Assembly: GCA_964392965.1 (NCBI GenBank)
Contig: CAYMSA010000031.1
Coordinates: 1 to 19,391, forward strand
Length of the DNA stretch: 19,391 nt
Direction of reading: 5' to 3'
Source: CAYMSA01 sp964392965
GTDB lineage: Bacteria; Actinomycetota; Coriobacteriia; Anaerosomatales; Anaerosomataceae
The notes under the pieces were generated by a model. The model was not told the DNA's origin and did no database searches. It saw only the letters and a program-made list of their open reading frames with translations. Shown here in pieces: positions 8,119-14,931 of this stretch. The position numbers and the translations under genes are program-made. The stretch's first letter is position 1, and each line of letters opens with the position of its first letter.

Positions 8119-9008
8119 CAGTGCCTCCCGTGCTCGTCGCCCGGATACCGCGGGCGGCCCTCGGCGCCACCGAAGAGCAGTGACGGTCGCACGCGCGCGA
8201 TGTAGCCGATGAGTGCAGCCGTCACGAGCGCCTCGAGCAGCCAGCCGAAGGGTCCCAGCGTATAGACGACGGCGGCGAAGCGGCTCACCGAGAGCGAGTT
8301 GCCGTGCGCATGTTCCGCAGGCGCGTCGTCGTCTGCTGCCTGTCCGGTGTGTTCGTCGATGTGGTGCGACTCCTCGTGCTCGCTCGGGAGCGCTCCGGCA
8401 TCGGCATCCGCAGGCTCGTGCTCGTGGCCGAGGCCGATGGAGATGACGCCGTCCGAGAATGGGCTCTCGAAGCGCAGCGTCTCCGGATCGAGCGCGCCGG
8501 TCTCCCGGGCGCTCGCCGCGCTACCGCCGAGTGCGACGATGCCCACGACGAGCGTCGTCGAAAGGGCGAGCGTGATGACTGTCGCCACGCCGCTCATGAG
8601 GGCGACCCGTGGCCTGCCGGCGAGTCGCGTCAAGAGCCGGACGAGCGCGTTGCCGAGCAGCATCTCCGCGGCGATCACGAGCATGCCGAGGCCCACGACG
8701 GTGATGCCACCATGACCGAGCAGGGCCAGCATGAAGACGACGATGAATGCCGCGATGAGACTCGCCCACGGGCCGAGGAGCATGCCCGCGACGACCGTCA
8801 GGTTGACGTGGTAGGCGATCGGGACGATCTCGGCAGACATCGCCACGAGCATCATCGCTGAGACCACACCGATGAGCGGGACGGCTCTGCGCGCGTCGGT
8901 CGTACGTAACCGTGCCGACGCGATGCGGAGCAGCGCGAGAGCGATGATCCAGCCGCTCAGCCAGAGCCATAGGGGGAGGATGCCGTCGGGGATGTGCAGG
9001 TGCGACAT
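8118..9008 (-). CDS. cbiM: Substrate-binding membrane protein CbiM with a histidine-rich loop
   Basis: Encodes 296 residues. The N-terminus MSHLHIPDGILPLWLW carries the CbiM/NikM signature (xHIPDG), which in characterised homologues helps bind Co or Ni. Hydrophobic segments lie at about 13-32, 44-64, 70-98, 101-130, 137-162 and 243-272. Between the last two is a stretch (about 195-236) with many His, Asp and Glu residues (GHEHEP, SEHEESHHIDEH, AEHAHG), probably facing outside as a metal-collecting loop. No separate cbiN gene is present; this loop plus the last membrane segment may replace it. The start is ATG 9008, overlapping the fur stop (TGATG). The transported ion (Co, Ni or Zn) cannot be settled from sequence. 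Confidence 0.9.
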   Translation of the reverse strand: MSHLHIPDGILPLWLWLSGWIIALALLRIASARLRTTDARRAVPLIGVVSAMMLVAMSAEIVPIAYHVNLTVVAGMLLGPWASLIAAFIVVFMLALLGHGGITVVGLGMLVIAAEMLLGNALVRLLTRLAGRPRVALMSGVATVITLALSTTLVVGIVALGGSAASARETGALDPETLRFESPFSDGVISIGLGHEHEPADADAGALPSEHEESHHIDEHTGQAADDDAPAEHAHGNSLSVSRFAAVVYTLGPFGWLLEALVTAALIGYIARVRPSLLFGGAEGRPRYPGDEHGRH

Positions 9009-9499
9009 CAGGAGCCGCCCCGGCGAGCGTTGCACTCGGGACAGCGGCCGTAGAGGGTGAGCTCATGCCGCAATATGACACCGCCACTGGTCGTCCAGCC
9101 GAGTGTGTCCGGCTGCAGGGGGCAGGCCACTCGCGCGACCGCGCCGCACTCCTCGCAGATGGCGTGATGGTGGTCTCCACCGTCGCATCGCGCGAACAAC
9201 ACCGAGCTTCCCCGCTGTCCGATCCGAGCGATCGACCCCGCCTCGAGCATGGCCGTTATGGCGCGGTAGACCGTCGCGACTCCGACGGAGGGGTCGTGCC
9301 GGGTGGCCGCCGCATGGAGTTGCTCGGCGGTGAACGCCCCGCGCTCCTCGAGCACCCTCGCCCCGATGATCGCCCTCTGCTGACTCAGCCGGGAACTGCC
9401 GAAGAGTGATCTGGCGTCGGTCTCCGGGCACCCCGGAGTCCCCGGTGCATCACATCCGGGATCCGCATACTGCTGCTGTGCGCGTTGGACGGTGTGCAC
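9008..9499 (-). CDS. Fur-family metalloregulator heading the cbiMQO operon
   Basis: Encodes 163 residues. The winged-helix DNA-binding part (about 35-100) includes SVGVATVYRAI, the usual Fur recognition helix. The C-terminal part has HHH (110-112), CEEC (115-118), an RHE (144-146) and CPEC (153-156); the two CxxC pairs form the structural zinc site of the family. The N-terminal 30 residues are extra and contain two Cys. As the first gene of an overlapping metal-uptake operon it most likely represses the operon when the metal is plentiful (Nur- or Zur-like role); Fur itself is less likely given the neighbours. Start is a GTG at 9499 with GGAGGG 4-5 nt upstream. A Fur-like palindrome lies just upstream. 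Confidence 0.9.
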   Translation of the reverse strand: MHTVQRAQQQYADPGCDAPGTPGCPETDARSLFGSSRLSQQRAIIGARVLEERGAFTAEQLHAAATRHDPSVGVATVYRAITAMLEAGSIARIGQRGSSVLFARCDGGDHHHAICEECGAVARVACPLQPDTLGWTTSGGVILRHELTLYGRCPECNARRGGS

Positions 9500-9510
9500 G
9501 ATCCCTCCAA

Positions 9511-9527
9511 GTGAGAACGACTCTCAC
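9511..9527. promoter_or_regulatory. Fur-family operator palindrome before fur-cbiMQO
   Basis: GTGAGA-ACGAC-TCTCAC is a perfect 6-5-6 inverted repeat and resembles the 7-1-7 Fur box core (TGAGAA-type half-sites). It lies 12 nt upstream of the GTG start and directly next to an AT-rich TATATA (9529-9534 on the minus strand) that could be the -10 box, so a bound repressor would block transcription. Self-regulation is inferred. Confidence 0.65.
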
Positions 9528-9613
9528 CTATATACTCTCGCACAACTCACAGCGCCAGTGAAGACTCCGGTGCGCTAGCATGGTCTCGCCAGGCATCCGA
9601 GAGGAGTGGGTCG

Positions 9614-10519
9614 ATGAACCTCAGCCAGCTGCGTGCCTTCGTTGCGGTCGTGGACCGCGGTTCGTTCTCCGGGGCAGCCCGAACCCTGGGCCTCTCCCAG
9701 CCGTCCGTGACGATGCAGATCCAGGCGCTCGAATCCGGGGTGGGGGTCGCCCTGTTCGACCGCCAGCCGCGCCGAATCGTGCTGACCGAAGCCGGTCAGG
9801 TGCTCCTGCCCCACGCCCGGCGCGTTCTCGCTGAACTCGAGCGGGCACACGGCGCTTTGGATGCGCTTTCCGATGCCGTGTCGGGCCGGGTTCACATCGC
9901 GGCGAGCACGACGCCCGGACAGTACGTCCTGCCGAGGCTGCTCGGTCCTTTCCTGGCCGCGCATCCCGGAGTCACGCTCGCGCTGAGCGTTCACGACAGT
10001 GCAGGCGTCGTGTCCTGCGTCGAAGAGGGGGAGGCCGACCTCGGCATGACCGGCGCAGACCTGCACAGTCGTCGACTCGCAGCCGAGCGGGCGGGTACCG
10101 ACACCCTCGTGTTGATCGGCCCTCCAGGTCATCCGCTCGTCGTGCGCGGCATCGAGTCTCTGCGCGACATCGCCGCCGAGCCGTTCGTCGTGCGTGAGGC
10201 CGGCTCCGGAACCCGTGTCACCGCTGAAGAGGTGCTGCGGCAGGGCGGCGTGGACCCGGCGGAACTCGCGGTCGTCATGGAGCTCGGTACCAACGAGGCC
10301 GTGGTGTCGGCTGTCGAGGGAGGCATGGGTCTCGGCATCGTGAGCAGTCACGTTGCCGAGAAGGCGATCGCGCTCGGCACTGTGGCCGAGGTGCGTGGCC
10401 CCGGCCTTCCGATCGAACGCCCTCTCTTCCTGGTCACGCCGCGGAGGTCGCTCACCCGTGCGGCGTCCGCTCTCGCAGACTACGTGAGGGAGTGGGCGAG
10501 CGGCACAGGCGCGGCCTGA
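9614..10519 (+). CDS. LysR-family transcriptional regulator
   Basis: Encodes 301 residues. An N-terminal winged helix-turn-helix (1-60: MNLSQLRAFVAVVDRGSFSG, then ARTLGLSQPSVTMQIQALE and LFDRQPRRIVLTEAG) is followed by a LysR effector domain (about 88-295) beginning GRVHIAASTTPGQYVLPRLL. The overall look, including STTPGQYVLP and VREAGSGTR, resembles the CysL/CbbR branch, which often controls sulfur or carbon assimilation, but the target here is unknown. GAGGAG lies 9 nt before the ATG. It is divergent from the fur-cbiMQO operon with a 114-bp gap; LysR genes often act on their divergent neighbour, so a link is possible but not shown. Confidence 0.92.
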   Translation: MNLSQLRAFVAVVDRGSFSGAARTLGLSQPSVTMQIQALESGVGVALFDRQPRRIVLTEAGQVLLPHARRVLAELERAHGALDALSDAVSGRVHIAASTTPGQYVLPRLLGPFLAAHPGVTLALSVHDSAGVVSCVEEGEADLGMTGADLHSRRLAAERAGTDTLVLIGPPGHPLVVRGIESLRDIAAEPFVVREAGSGTRVTAEEVLRQGGVDPAELAVVMELGTNEAVVSAVEGGMGLGIVSSHVAEKAIALGTVAEVRGPGLPIERPLFLVTPRRSLTRAASALADYVREWASGTGAA

Positions 10520-10530
10520 TGCAGCCGCCC

Positions 10531-10564
10531 GGCGTGTGCCACGTCACCGCTTCCGGCGCACGCC
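10531..10564. terminator. GC-rich hairpin between convergent genes
   Basis: GGCGTGTGCC (10531-10540) pairs with GGCGCACGCC (10555-10564) over 10 bp with one G-U wobble and a 14-nt loop. It fills the short gap between the convergent lysR-type and L,D-transpeptidase genes. There is no T-run on either side, so terminator function is inferred from position. Confidence 0.4.
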
Positions 10565-10574
10565 CCCGCCCCGC

Positions 10575-11612
10575 CTACCGTACGATGTGGACCTTGGTTC
10601 CGACCTCCACGCGCTCGTAGAGGTCCTCGATGTCCCACCGGTGCATCCGCAGGCAGCCGTGCGAGGCCGCCGTGCCGATCGAGGCGTCGTTGGATGTGCC
10701 GTGGATCCTGATGCCCGGTGCGTTGAGGTTGAGTGCGCGCGTCCCGAGCGGGTTACCGGGGCCGGGGCCGATGTAGGCCGGCATGTCCTTGGCCCAGTCC
10801 GAGCCCGGGTTGTACCAGGTGGGCAGGTAGCGCTTGAGGGTTATCTCGAAGTCGCCCCGGGGGGTCGAGTGACCAGGCGCGCCTACCGCCACGCCGTACG
10901 TGCGCTCCAGCTCTCCGTTCACATAGAGGTAGAGTCTGCGCTGCGAGAGGTCGATCAGGATCTCCGGGCCGAGGTCGGTCTCGGTGACCTGGGGCTGCGT
11001 GACGACCGTGACGAACCGCGAGGCGGTCGCCCCTGAGACGAGAGCCTCGGAGAGTGCGTTCACGGTCGTCGTCGTGTCGACGGTCACGCCGGTGGCCGAG
11101 GGCACCAGGACGAGACCGCCGTCGGTGACCAGCATCGTCGCGTCCGCCGGGGGTGTCTCTATCGCGGATGAGTGCGCGTCGACCCAGGCGCGAAGCGCCG
11201 AGCGATCGATGGCGGCCGCGAGCTCGACTTCGGTACCCGCCGGCCTTCCGGTGACTCTGTCGACTACCCGGGCCGCGAGCGGCGTGGTGCGCTTGGGTTC
11301 AAGTGCCTGGTCGACCATGTCGTCCACGTTCACGTGCAGCATGTCCGCGCGGTCGAGTACGTACTCATCACCGTCGTATGCGACGGCGAGCGGCGCCGAG
11401 AGAGGCTCGGCGATCGCCTCCTGCACCAGGCTCATGGCTTCGGCGCGGGGCATCCCCGAGACATCCACTCCCGCGATCGTCGTACCGAGCGGAACCGTGT
11501 CCCGGCCGATGTAGTCGTCGGCGACGGCGAGCGTTCCCGCGCTCGCGGCGAGGAAGAGCACGACGGCTATCGTAACGATGACGGCCTTGGTGGACCGCGT
11601 GAGAGCGTGCAT
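10575..11612 (-). CDS. L,D-transpeptidase (YkuD) with N-terminal PG-binding-4-like region
   Basis: Encodes 345 residues. An N-terminal membrane anchor or uncleaved signal (about 10-30) precedes a region beginning DTVPLGTTIAGVDVSGM, the start typical of the PG_binding_4/VanW-adjacent repeats found in actinobacterial L,D-transpeptidases. The YkuD catalytic domain (about 215-345) carries IRIHGTSN (His304) and ASHGCLRM (His318, Cys320), the full active site. It forms 3-3 cross-links in peptidoglycan or attaches proteins to it, outside the membrane. AAAGGG lies upstream of the ATG. Divergent from the response regulator, with which it shares a 230-bp control region. Confidence 0.93.
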   Translation of the reverse strand: MHALTRSTKAVIVTIAVVLFLAASAGTLAVADDYIGRDTVPLGTTIAGVDVSGMPRAEAMSLVQEAIAEPLSAPLAVAYDGDEYVLDRADMLHVNVDDMVDQALEPKRTTPLAARVVDRVTGRPAGTEVELAAAIDRSALRAWVDAHSSAIETPPADATMLVTDGGLVLVPSATGVTVDTTTTVNALSEALVSGATASRFVTVVTQPQVTETDLGPEILIDLSQRRLYLYVNGELERTYGVAVGAPGHSTPRGDFEITLKRYLPTWYNPGSDWAKDMPAYIGPGPGNPLGTRALNLNAPGIRIHGTSNDASIGTAASHGCLRMHRWDIEDLYERVEVGTKVHIVR

Positions 11613-11653
11613 GAAGACCCTTTCGTGCGGTGTGGAATCGGTCGAGCGGCATC

Positions 11654-11691
11654 ATTCTACAACGAGAATCACGCGGTCGCCGTTGTATCAT
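11654..11691. promoter_or_regulatory. Symmetrical divergent promoter region (L,D-transpeptidase / response regulator)
   Basis: A 7-bp inverted repeat, TACAACG (11658-11664) and CGTTGTA (11681-11687), is separated by 16 nt. Each arm overlaps a -10-like box pointing outward: TAGAAT toward the L,D-transpeptidase (minus strand, 11659-11654) and TATCAT toward the response regulator (11686-11691). No good -35 box is seen for either. The repeat could bind a shared regulator. The rest of 11613-11844 holds no convincing gene. Confidence 0.35.
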
Positions 11692-11844
11692 GGCATGCAC
11701 GGCGCGGATCGTCTTGATGACGCGCAGTGAACGCGGGGCCTCGTCGGCGGATGTGGGTGCACGACCTGGCCGGGTGTCCCGTCTGGGGCCAGTGCGAGTG
11801 CCGCGCGTTTGAGAAAGTGCTCACCTGTCGGAGAGGATGTCCTC

Positions 11845-12216
11845 ATGCCGAGATCGGTCCTTGTTGTGGATGATACCTCGTTCATCCGCATGATGCTTCG
11901 TGGGATTCTCGAATCCGAGGAGTGCACGGTGCATGAGGCCGTCAACGGCAGAGACGCCATCGAACGCTACCGCACGCTTGCGCCGGACCTCGTGATCATG
12001 GACGTCGTGATGCCGGAACTCGACGGGTTGACGGCTCTTGCCGCGATGCGCGAAGCGGATCCGAGGGCCAGGGTCGTGATCATGAGCGCCGCAGACCATC
12101 AGGGCACGCGGGAGGTGGCCCTTCTCAAGGGCGCGTTGGCTTTCCTGCCCAAGCCGTTCGCGCCGGGCCGGGTGCGCGACATCGTGACGGCCTGTCTGGC
12201 TGCACCCCCCGCGTAG
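11845..12216 (+). CDS. CheY-like single-domain response regulator
   Basis: Encodes 123 residues, a receiver domain only. The acidic pair is in VLVVDDTSF, the phospho-acceptor Asp is in LVIMDVVMPELDG, the switch Ser in VVIMSAAD, and the conserved Lys in FLPKPF. With no output domain it must act by contact with a partner protein, as CheY does. No histidine kinase or chemotaxis gene is in the window; the next gene is a diguanylate cyclase that lacks a receiver domain, so a receiver acting on it is a possible but unproven link. The start at 11845 has GAGAGGA about 8 nt upstream; the frame is open to 11809 but the longer start adds residues the family does not have. Confidence 0.92.
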   Translation: MPRSVLVVDDTSFIRMMLRGILESEECTVHEAVNGRDAIERYRTLAPDLVIMDVVMPELDGLTALAAMREADPRARVVIMSAADHQGTREVALLKGALAFLPKPFAPGRVRDIVTACLAAPPA

Positions 12217-12376
12217 ATGCGGCATCCGGCTCCCGGGTCACGACGGTCTGTCGATCCCCGGCACGCCGCTTCGTGGACTCGGCCGTCACGGGGACTGATG
12301 TTCGAGGCCAGGTATGCCGATGATTGCAGTAGGCTCTTCGGGGTGTGCCCGGAGCCACCCGGAATCGGAAGACGAC

Positions 12377-13849
12377 GTGCCTCAAGCTACACTACATATC
12401 GGACTCTGCGTACCCACCGACGGCGAGGGCGCGATGCCGCTCGTCCGCTCTCTTGAGAGCGTGACAGGCGTCGAAATCACCGTGTGGGGGGAAAACGAGT
12501 ACGTCCCGGCCCTACGCCTCGCCGAGGAGGCGGGCCTCGATGTCCGGTCGGGCCTACGGGGGCTCGACGATCTACGCTCCTGTGACCTCGTGGTCGACCT
12601 CACGCACCGCGCGCAGGCATCGGAGGTGGGCGACTTCGCGGCGGCGGGCGTGCCGGTTCTCTCCGGCAGCGCCGGAGGCTACGTGGGTCGCCTTCTCGCC
12701 GAGCATGCCCGCAAGGGCGGCGCGAACAGTGGCGGAAGCACTCTGCGTGCCAGGCTGGGTGCCCTCGAGGGCGAACTGCAACAGTGTCATGCGGACCAGG
12801 CATCTCTGAGAGCAGCGAACGAGGGCCTTGAGCAGGGACTCGCGGAGATGTATTTCATGCACGAGTACTTCCGCGCGCTCGCGACGTTCCGTTCGATAGA
12901 GGATGTCACGAGTCTCATCGTCGACGGAACGAACGGGATTCTCGGGACTGAGATATCGGTCGTCTACCTCCTCGACCAGGAGAGCTGGAAGTTCGTGCTC
13001 GCGGCTCGGCAGGGCCGACCGGCTCCCTTCTTCCAGAAGGAGGTGCCGGTGACGGAGACGATTCTTTCGGCGGCGCTGCGGGAGGGCCTCATCCAGCAGG
13101 CCGAGGTGCCGACTTCGTCCGTTCTCGCCGCATGGTCGACTTCGCCGGGTGCGGTGAAGTCACAGGCTGCTGTGACGCTACGTGCGGGGAGCACGGTCGT
13201 CGGGGTGCTCGTGGTCGCCTCCTCGCAGCGTCGGACGCTGAGTGAGCAGGAGTGCGACCGTCTCGCCGACATCGCGCAGCATTCGACGCTGGCGCTGCAG
13301 AACGCGTTGCTGCACACGAAGCTCGAGCATCTCTCTGTGACCGACCGTCTCACCGGGCTCTACAACCACGGCTATCTCCATCAGAGACTGGATGAGGAGG
13401 TACGGCGTGCGGTTCGCTTCGGGCGCAACCTCTCGGTCATCATCCTCGACATCGATGACTTCAAGCAATTCAACGACCGCTATGGCCACCCGCGTGGCGA
13501 TGTCGTGCTCAGAGCTGTAGGCACCATCATTCGCGACAATCTCCGCGAGATCGATATCGCGGCCCGCTACGGCGGCGAGGAGTTCGTGGCGATCCTGCCT
13601 GAGACGGATACTGCGGGAGCCGCTGCGGTTGCCGAGCGCATCAGGGCCGGGATGGAGCGGTGGTCGTGGTCGCCGAAGGAGAACGACACCCCGGTCCGTG
13701 TGACCATCTCCCTCGGCGTGGCGACCTACCCGACGCACGCGGTGACGCCTGCCGAGCTCATCGAGGCGGCCGACCAGGCGATGTATGCCGCCAAGCGCAC
13801 GGGCAAGAACCGTGTGGTCATCTTCCCCGGGACACCTGCGGTAGAATGA
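12377..13849 (+). CDS. Diguanylate cyclase: Rossmann-like domain, coiled coil, GAF, GGDEF
   Basis: Encodes 490 residues from a GTG. Residues 5-110 alternate beta and alpha (LHIGLCVPTDGEG, VEITVWGENEYVPALRLAEE, LRSCDLVVDLTHRAQ, VPVLSGSAGG) and look like a Rossmann-type fold without a clear GxGxxG dinucleotide motif. Residues 120-158 look like a coiled coil, 165-315 a GAF-like sensor, and 320-485 a GGDEF domain with the active-site GGEEF (399-403), metal-binding Asp residues near 358 and an RxxD inhibitory site (REID, 390-393). It should make cyclic di-GMP with product feedback. The start is uncertain: ATGs at 12314 and 12320 are in frame, but GTG 12377 has GGA 7 nt upstream and places the first strand at the N-terminus. 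Confidence 0.88.
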   Translation: MPQATLHIGLCVPTDGEGAMPLVRSLESVTGVEITVWGENEYVPALRLAEEAGLDVRSGLRGLDDLRSCDLVVDLTHRAQASEVGDFAAAGVPVLSGSAGGYVGRLLAEHARKGGANSGGSTLRARLGALEGELQQCHADQASLRAANEGLEQGLAEMYFMHEYFRALATFRSIEDVTSLIVDGTNGILGTEISVVYLLDQESWKFVLAARQGRPAPFFQKEVPVTETILSAALREGLIQQAEVPTSSVLAAWSTSPGAVKSQAAVTLRAGSTVVGVLVVASSQRRTLSEQECDRLADIAQHSTLALQNALLHTKLEHLSVTDRLTGLYNHGYLHQRLDEEVRRAVRFGRNLSVIILDIDDFKQFNDRYGHPRGDVVLRAVGTIIRDNLREIDIAARYGGEEFVAILPETDTAGAAAVAERIRAGMERWSWSPKENDTPVRVTISLGVATYPTHAVTPAELIEAADQAMYAAKRTGKNRVVIFPGTPAVE

Positions 13850-13973
13850 AGGGTCTCGGGGTGGCGATTGACGCGCTGCCCCGCATGAGATTCGAGCCCG
13901 GATGAGAGCTGGTCCGGGCGAAGCGCCGTTCCCGGGTGCTCTCCGGAGCATGCCGGTCCCAGACGGAGGTAGC

Positions 13974-14888
13974 GTGTTCGATCCGATCGGACGAGGTCGC
14001 AGGGGTCCTGCGGTCGAGGATGTCCAGAAGCGTCTGTTGTCCCTCGGGTTCACCGTCGGGCCGACGGGCGTCGACGGCGTCTTCGGTGAAGCCACACGCG
14101 ACGCGGTGCGCTCCTTCCAAGTGGAGCAGGGACTGAAGGCCGACGGCGTCGTCGGCGAGGCCACGTGGGCGGCGCTTGTGGATGCCACGTTCCAGCTCGG
14201 CGATCGTCTCCTCTACCTGCGGTATCCGTACTTCCACGGCGCGGATGTCCACACGCTCCAGGGCGCTCTGAACGTGCTCGGCTTTGCGTGCGGAGGGCCG
14301 GACGGTATCTTCGGCACCTTCACCGAGGGAGCGGTGGGCGAGTTCCAGGCCAACACCGGTCTGCCGGTCGACGGCATCGTGGGACCCGACACCGTGCGCG
14401 CCCTCAACCGGCTCCGTCATGTCTGGAAAGACAAGGATCCCACCTCTCCGGCGGAACTCACGGTCGTCGCCGCCCGTGCGGCCGAGGTGCTGCGGCGCTT
14501 CACGATCGTCGTCGTGTCCGAGGGCGGTCTGGCCGAGGCCGTGGCCGTGCGGGTGGTGAACCTGGCCCTCGCCGCCGAGCCGGAATCACGTCTCATGCAA
14601 GGGGCCTCGAACACCGCGCACGATGCTGATATCCGCGTCGTCGTCACGTGTGATCCGCATCAGGCGTCGGCCTGGGGAATCCCGTGTGTCACACTCACGT
14701 CGGAAGCCCACGCACCCGTGCGCTTCATGGCGGCCCTCAAGGGCGCCGAGCGCGGAGCGGAGCTCGCGGTGCTCGTGCCTTCGGCTGTGGGGTCCTCCGA
14801 GCACGATGCCCAGGCCGCCGCCGTCTGGCTGCTCGACGGTCTGTGCGCCGTCCTCGGGGCAGAGCGCCCCCCGACTGTGCTACCATAG
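13974..14888 (+). CDS. Double peptidoglycan-binding protein with degenerate C-terminal domain
   Basis: Encodes 304 residues. Two PG_binding_1 repeats are clear: about 10-70 (RRGPAVEDVQKRLLSLGF, TGVDGVFGEATRDAVRSFQ, GEATWAAL) and 84-148 (ADVHTLQGALNVLGF, PDGIFGTFTEGAVGEFQ, GPDTVRAL). The C-terminal 140 residues (FTIVVVSEGGLAEAVAVRVV, ADIRVVVTCDP, WLLDGLCAVLG) fall where CwlM-type proteins carry an Amidase_3 domain, but no zinc-binding His/Glu set is visible, so it is probably not an active amidase. No signal peptide is seen, which fits a cytoplasmic CwlM-like regulator more than a secreted enzyme. Start: GTG 13974 has GGAGG 4 nt upstream; ATG 13950 and 13902 are alternatives. Confidence 0.75.
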   Translation: MFDPIGRGRRGPAVEDVQKRLLSLGFTVGPTGVDGVFGEATRDAVRSFQVEQGLKADGVVGEATWAALVDATFQLGDRLLYLRYPYFHGADVHTLQGALNVLGFACGGPDGIFGTFTEGAVGEFQANTGLPVDGIVGPDTVRALNRLRHVWKDKDPTSPAELTVVAARAAEVLRRFTIVVVSEGGLAEAVAVRVVNLALAAEPESRLMQGASNTAHDADIRVVVTCDPHQASAWGIPCVTLTSEAHAPVRFMAALKGAERGAELAVLVPSAVGSSEHDAQAAAVWLLDGLCAVLGAERPPTVLP

Positions 14889-14931
14889 CGACGCCTACCG
14901 ACCTATCCGCTCATCAGGGGAGGCGATAGAC

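Noticed and set aside
6422..8170. 582-residue protein in the cbiO frame
   Set aside because: The first half is a frame shadow of cbiQ. The true ATPase starts at 7327, next to the cbiQ stop, with a ribosome site.
11692..11844. Riboswitch (cyclic di-GMP or cyclic di-AMP type) before the response regulator
   Set aside because: GC-rich leader without the conserved core strings of either class, and no clear expression platform.
14623..14931. Upstream start for the NlpC/P60 gene inside the peptidoglycan-binding gene
   Set aside because: It would place more than 100 residues of out-of-frame shadow before an obvious signal peptide.
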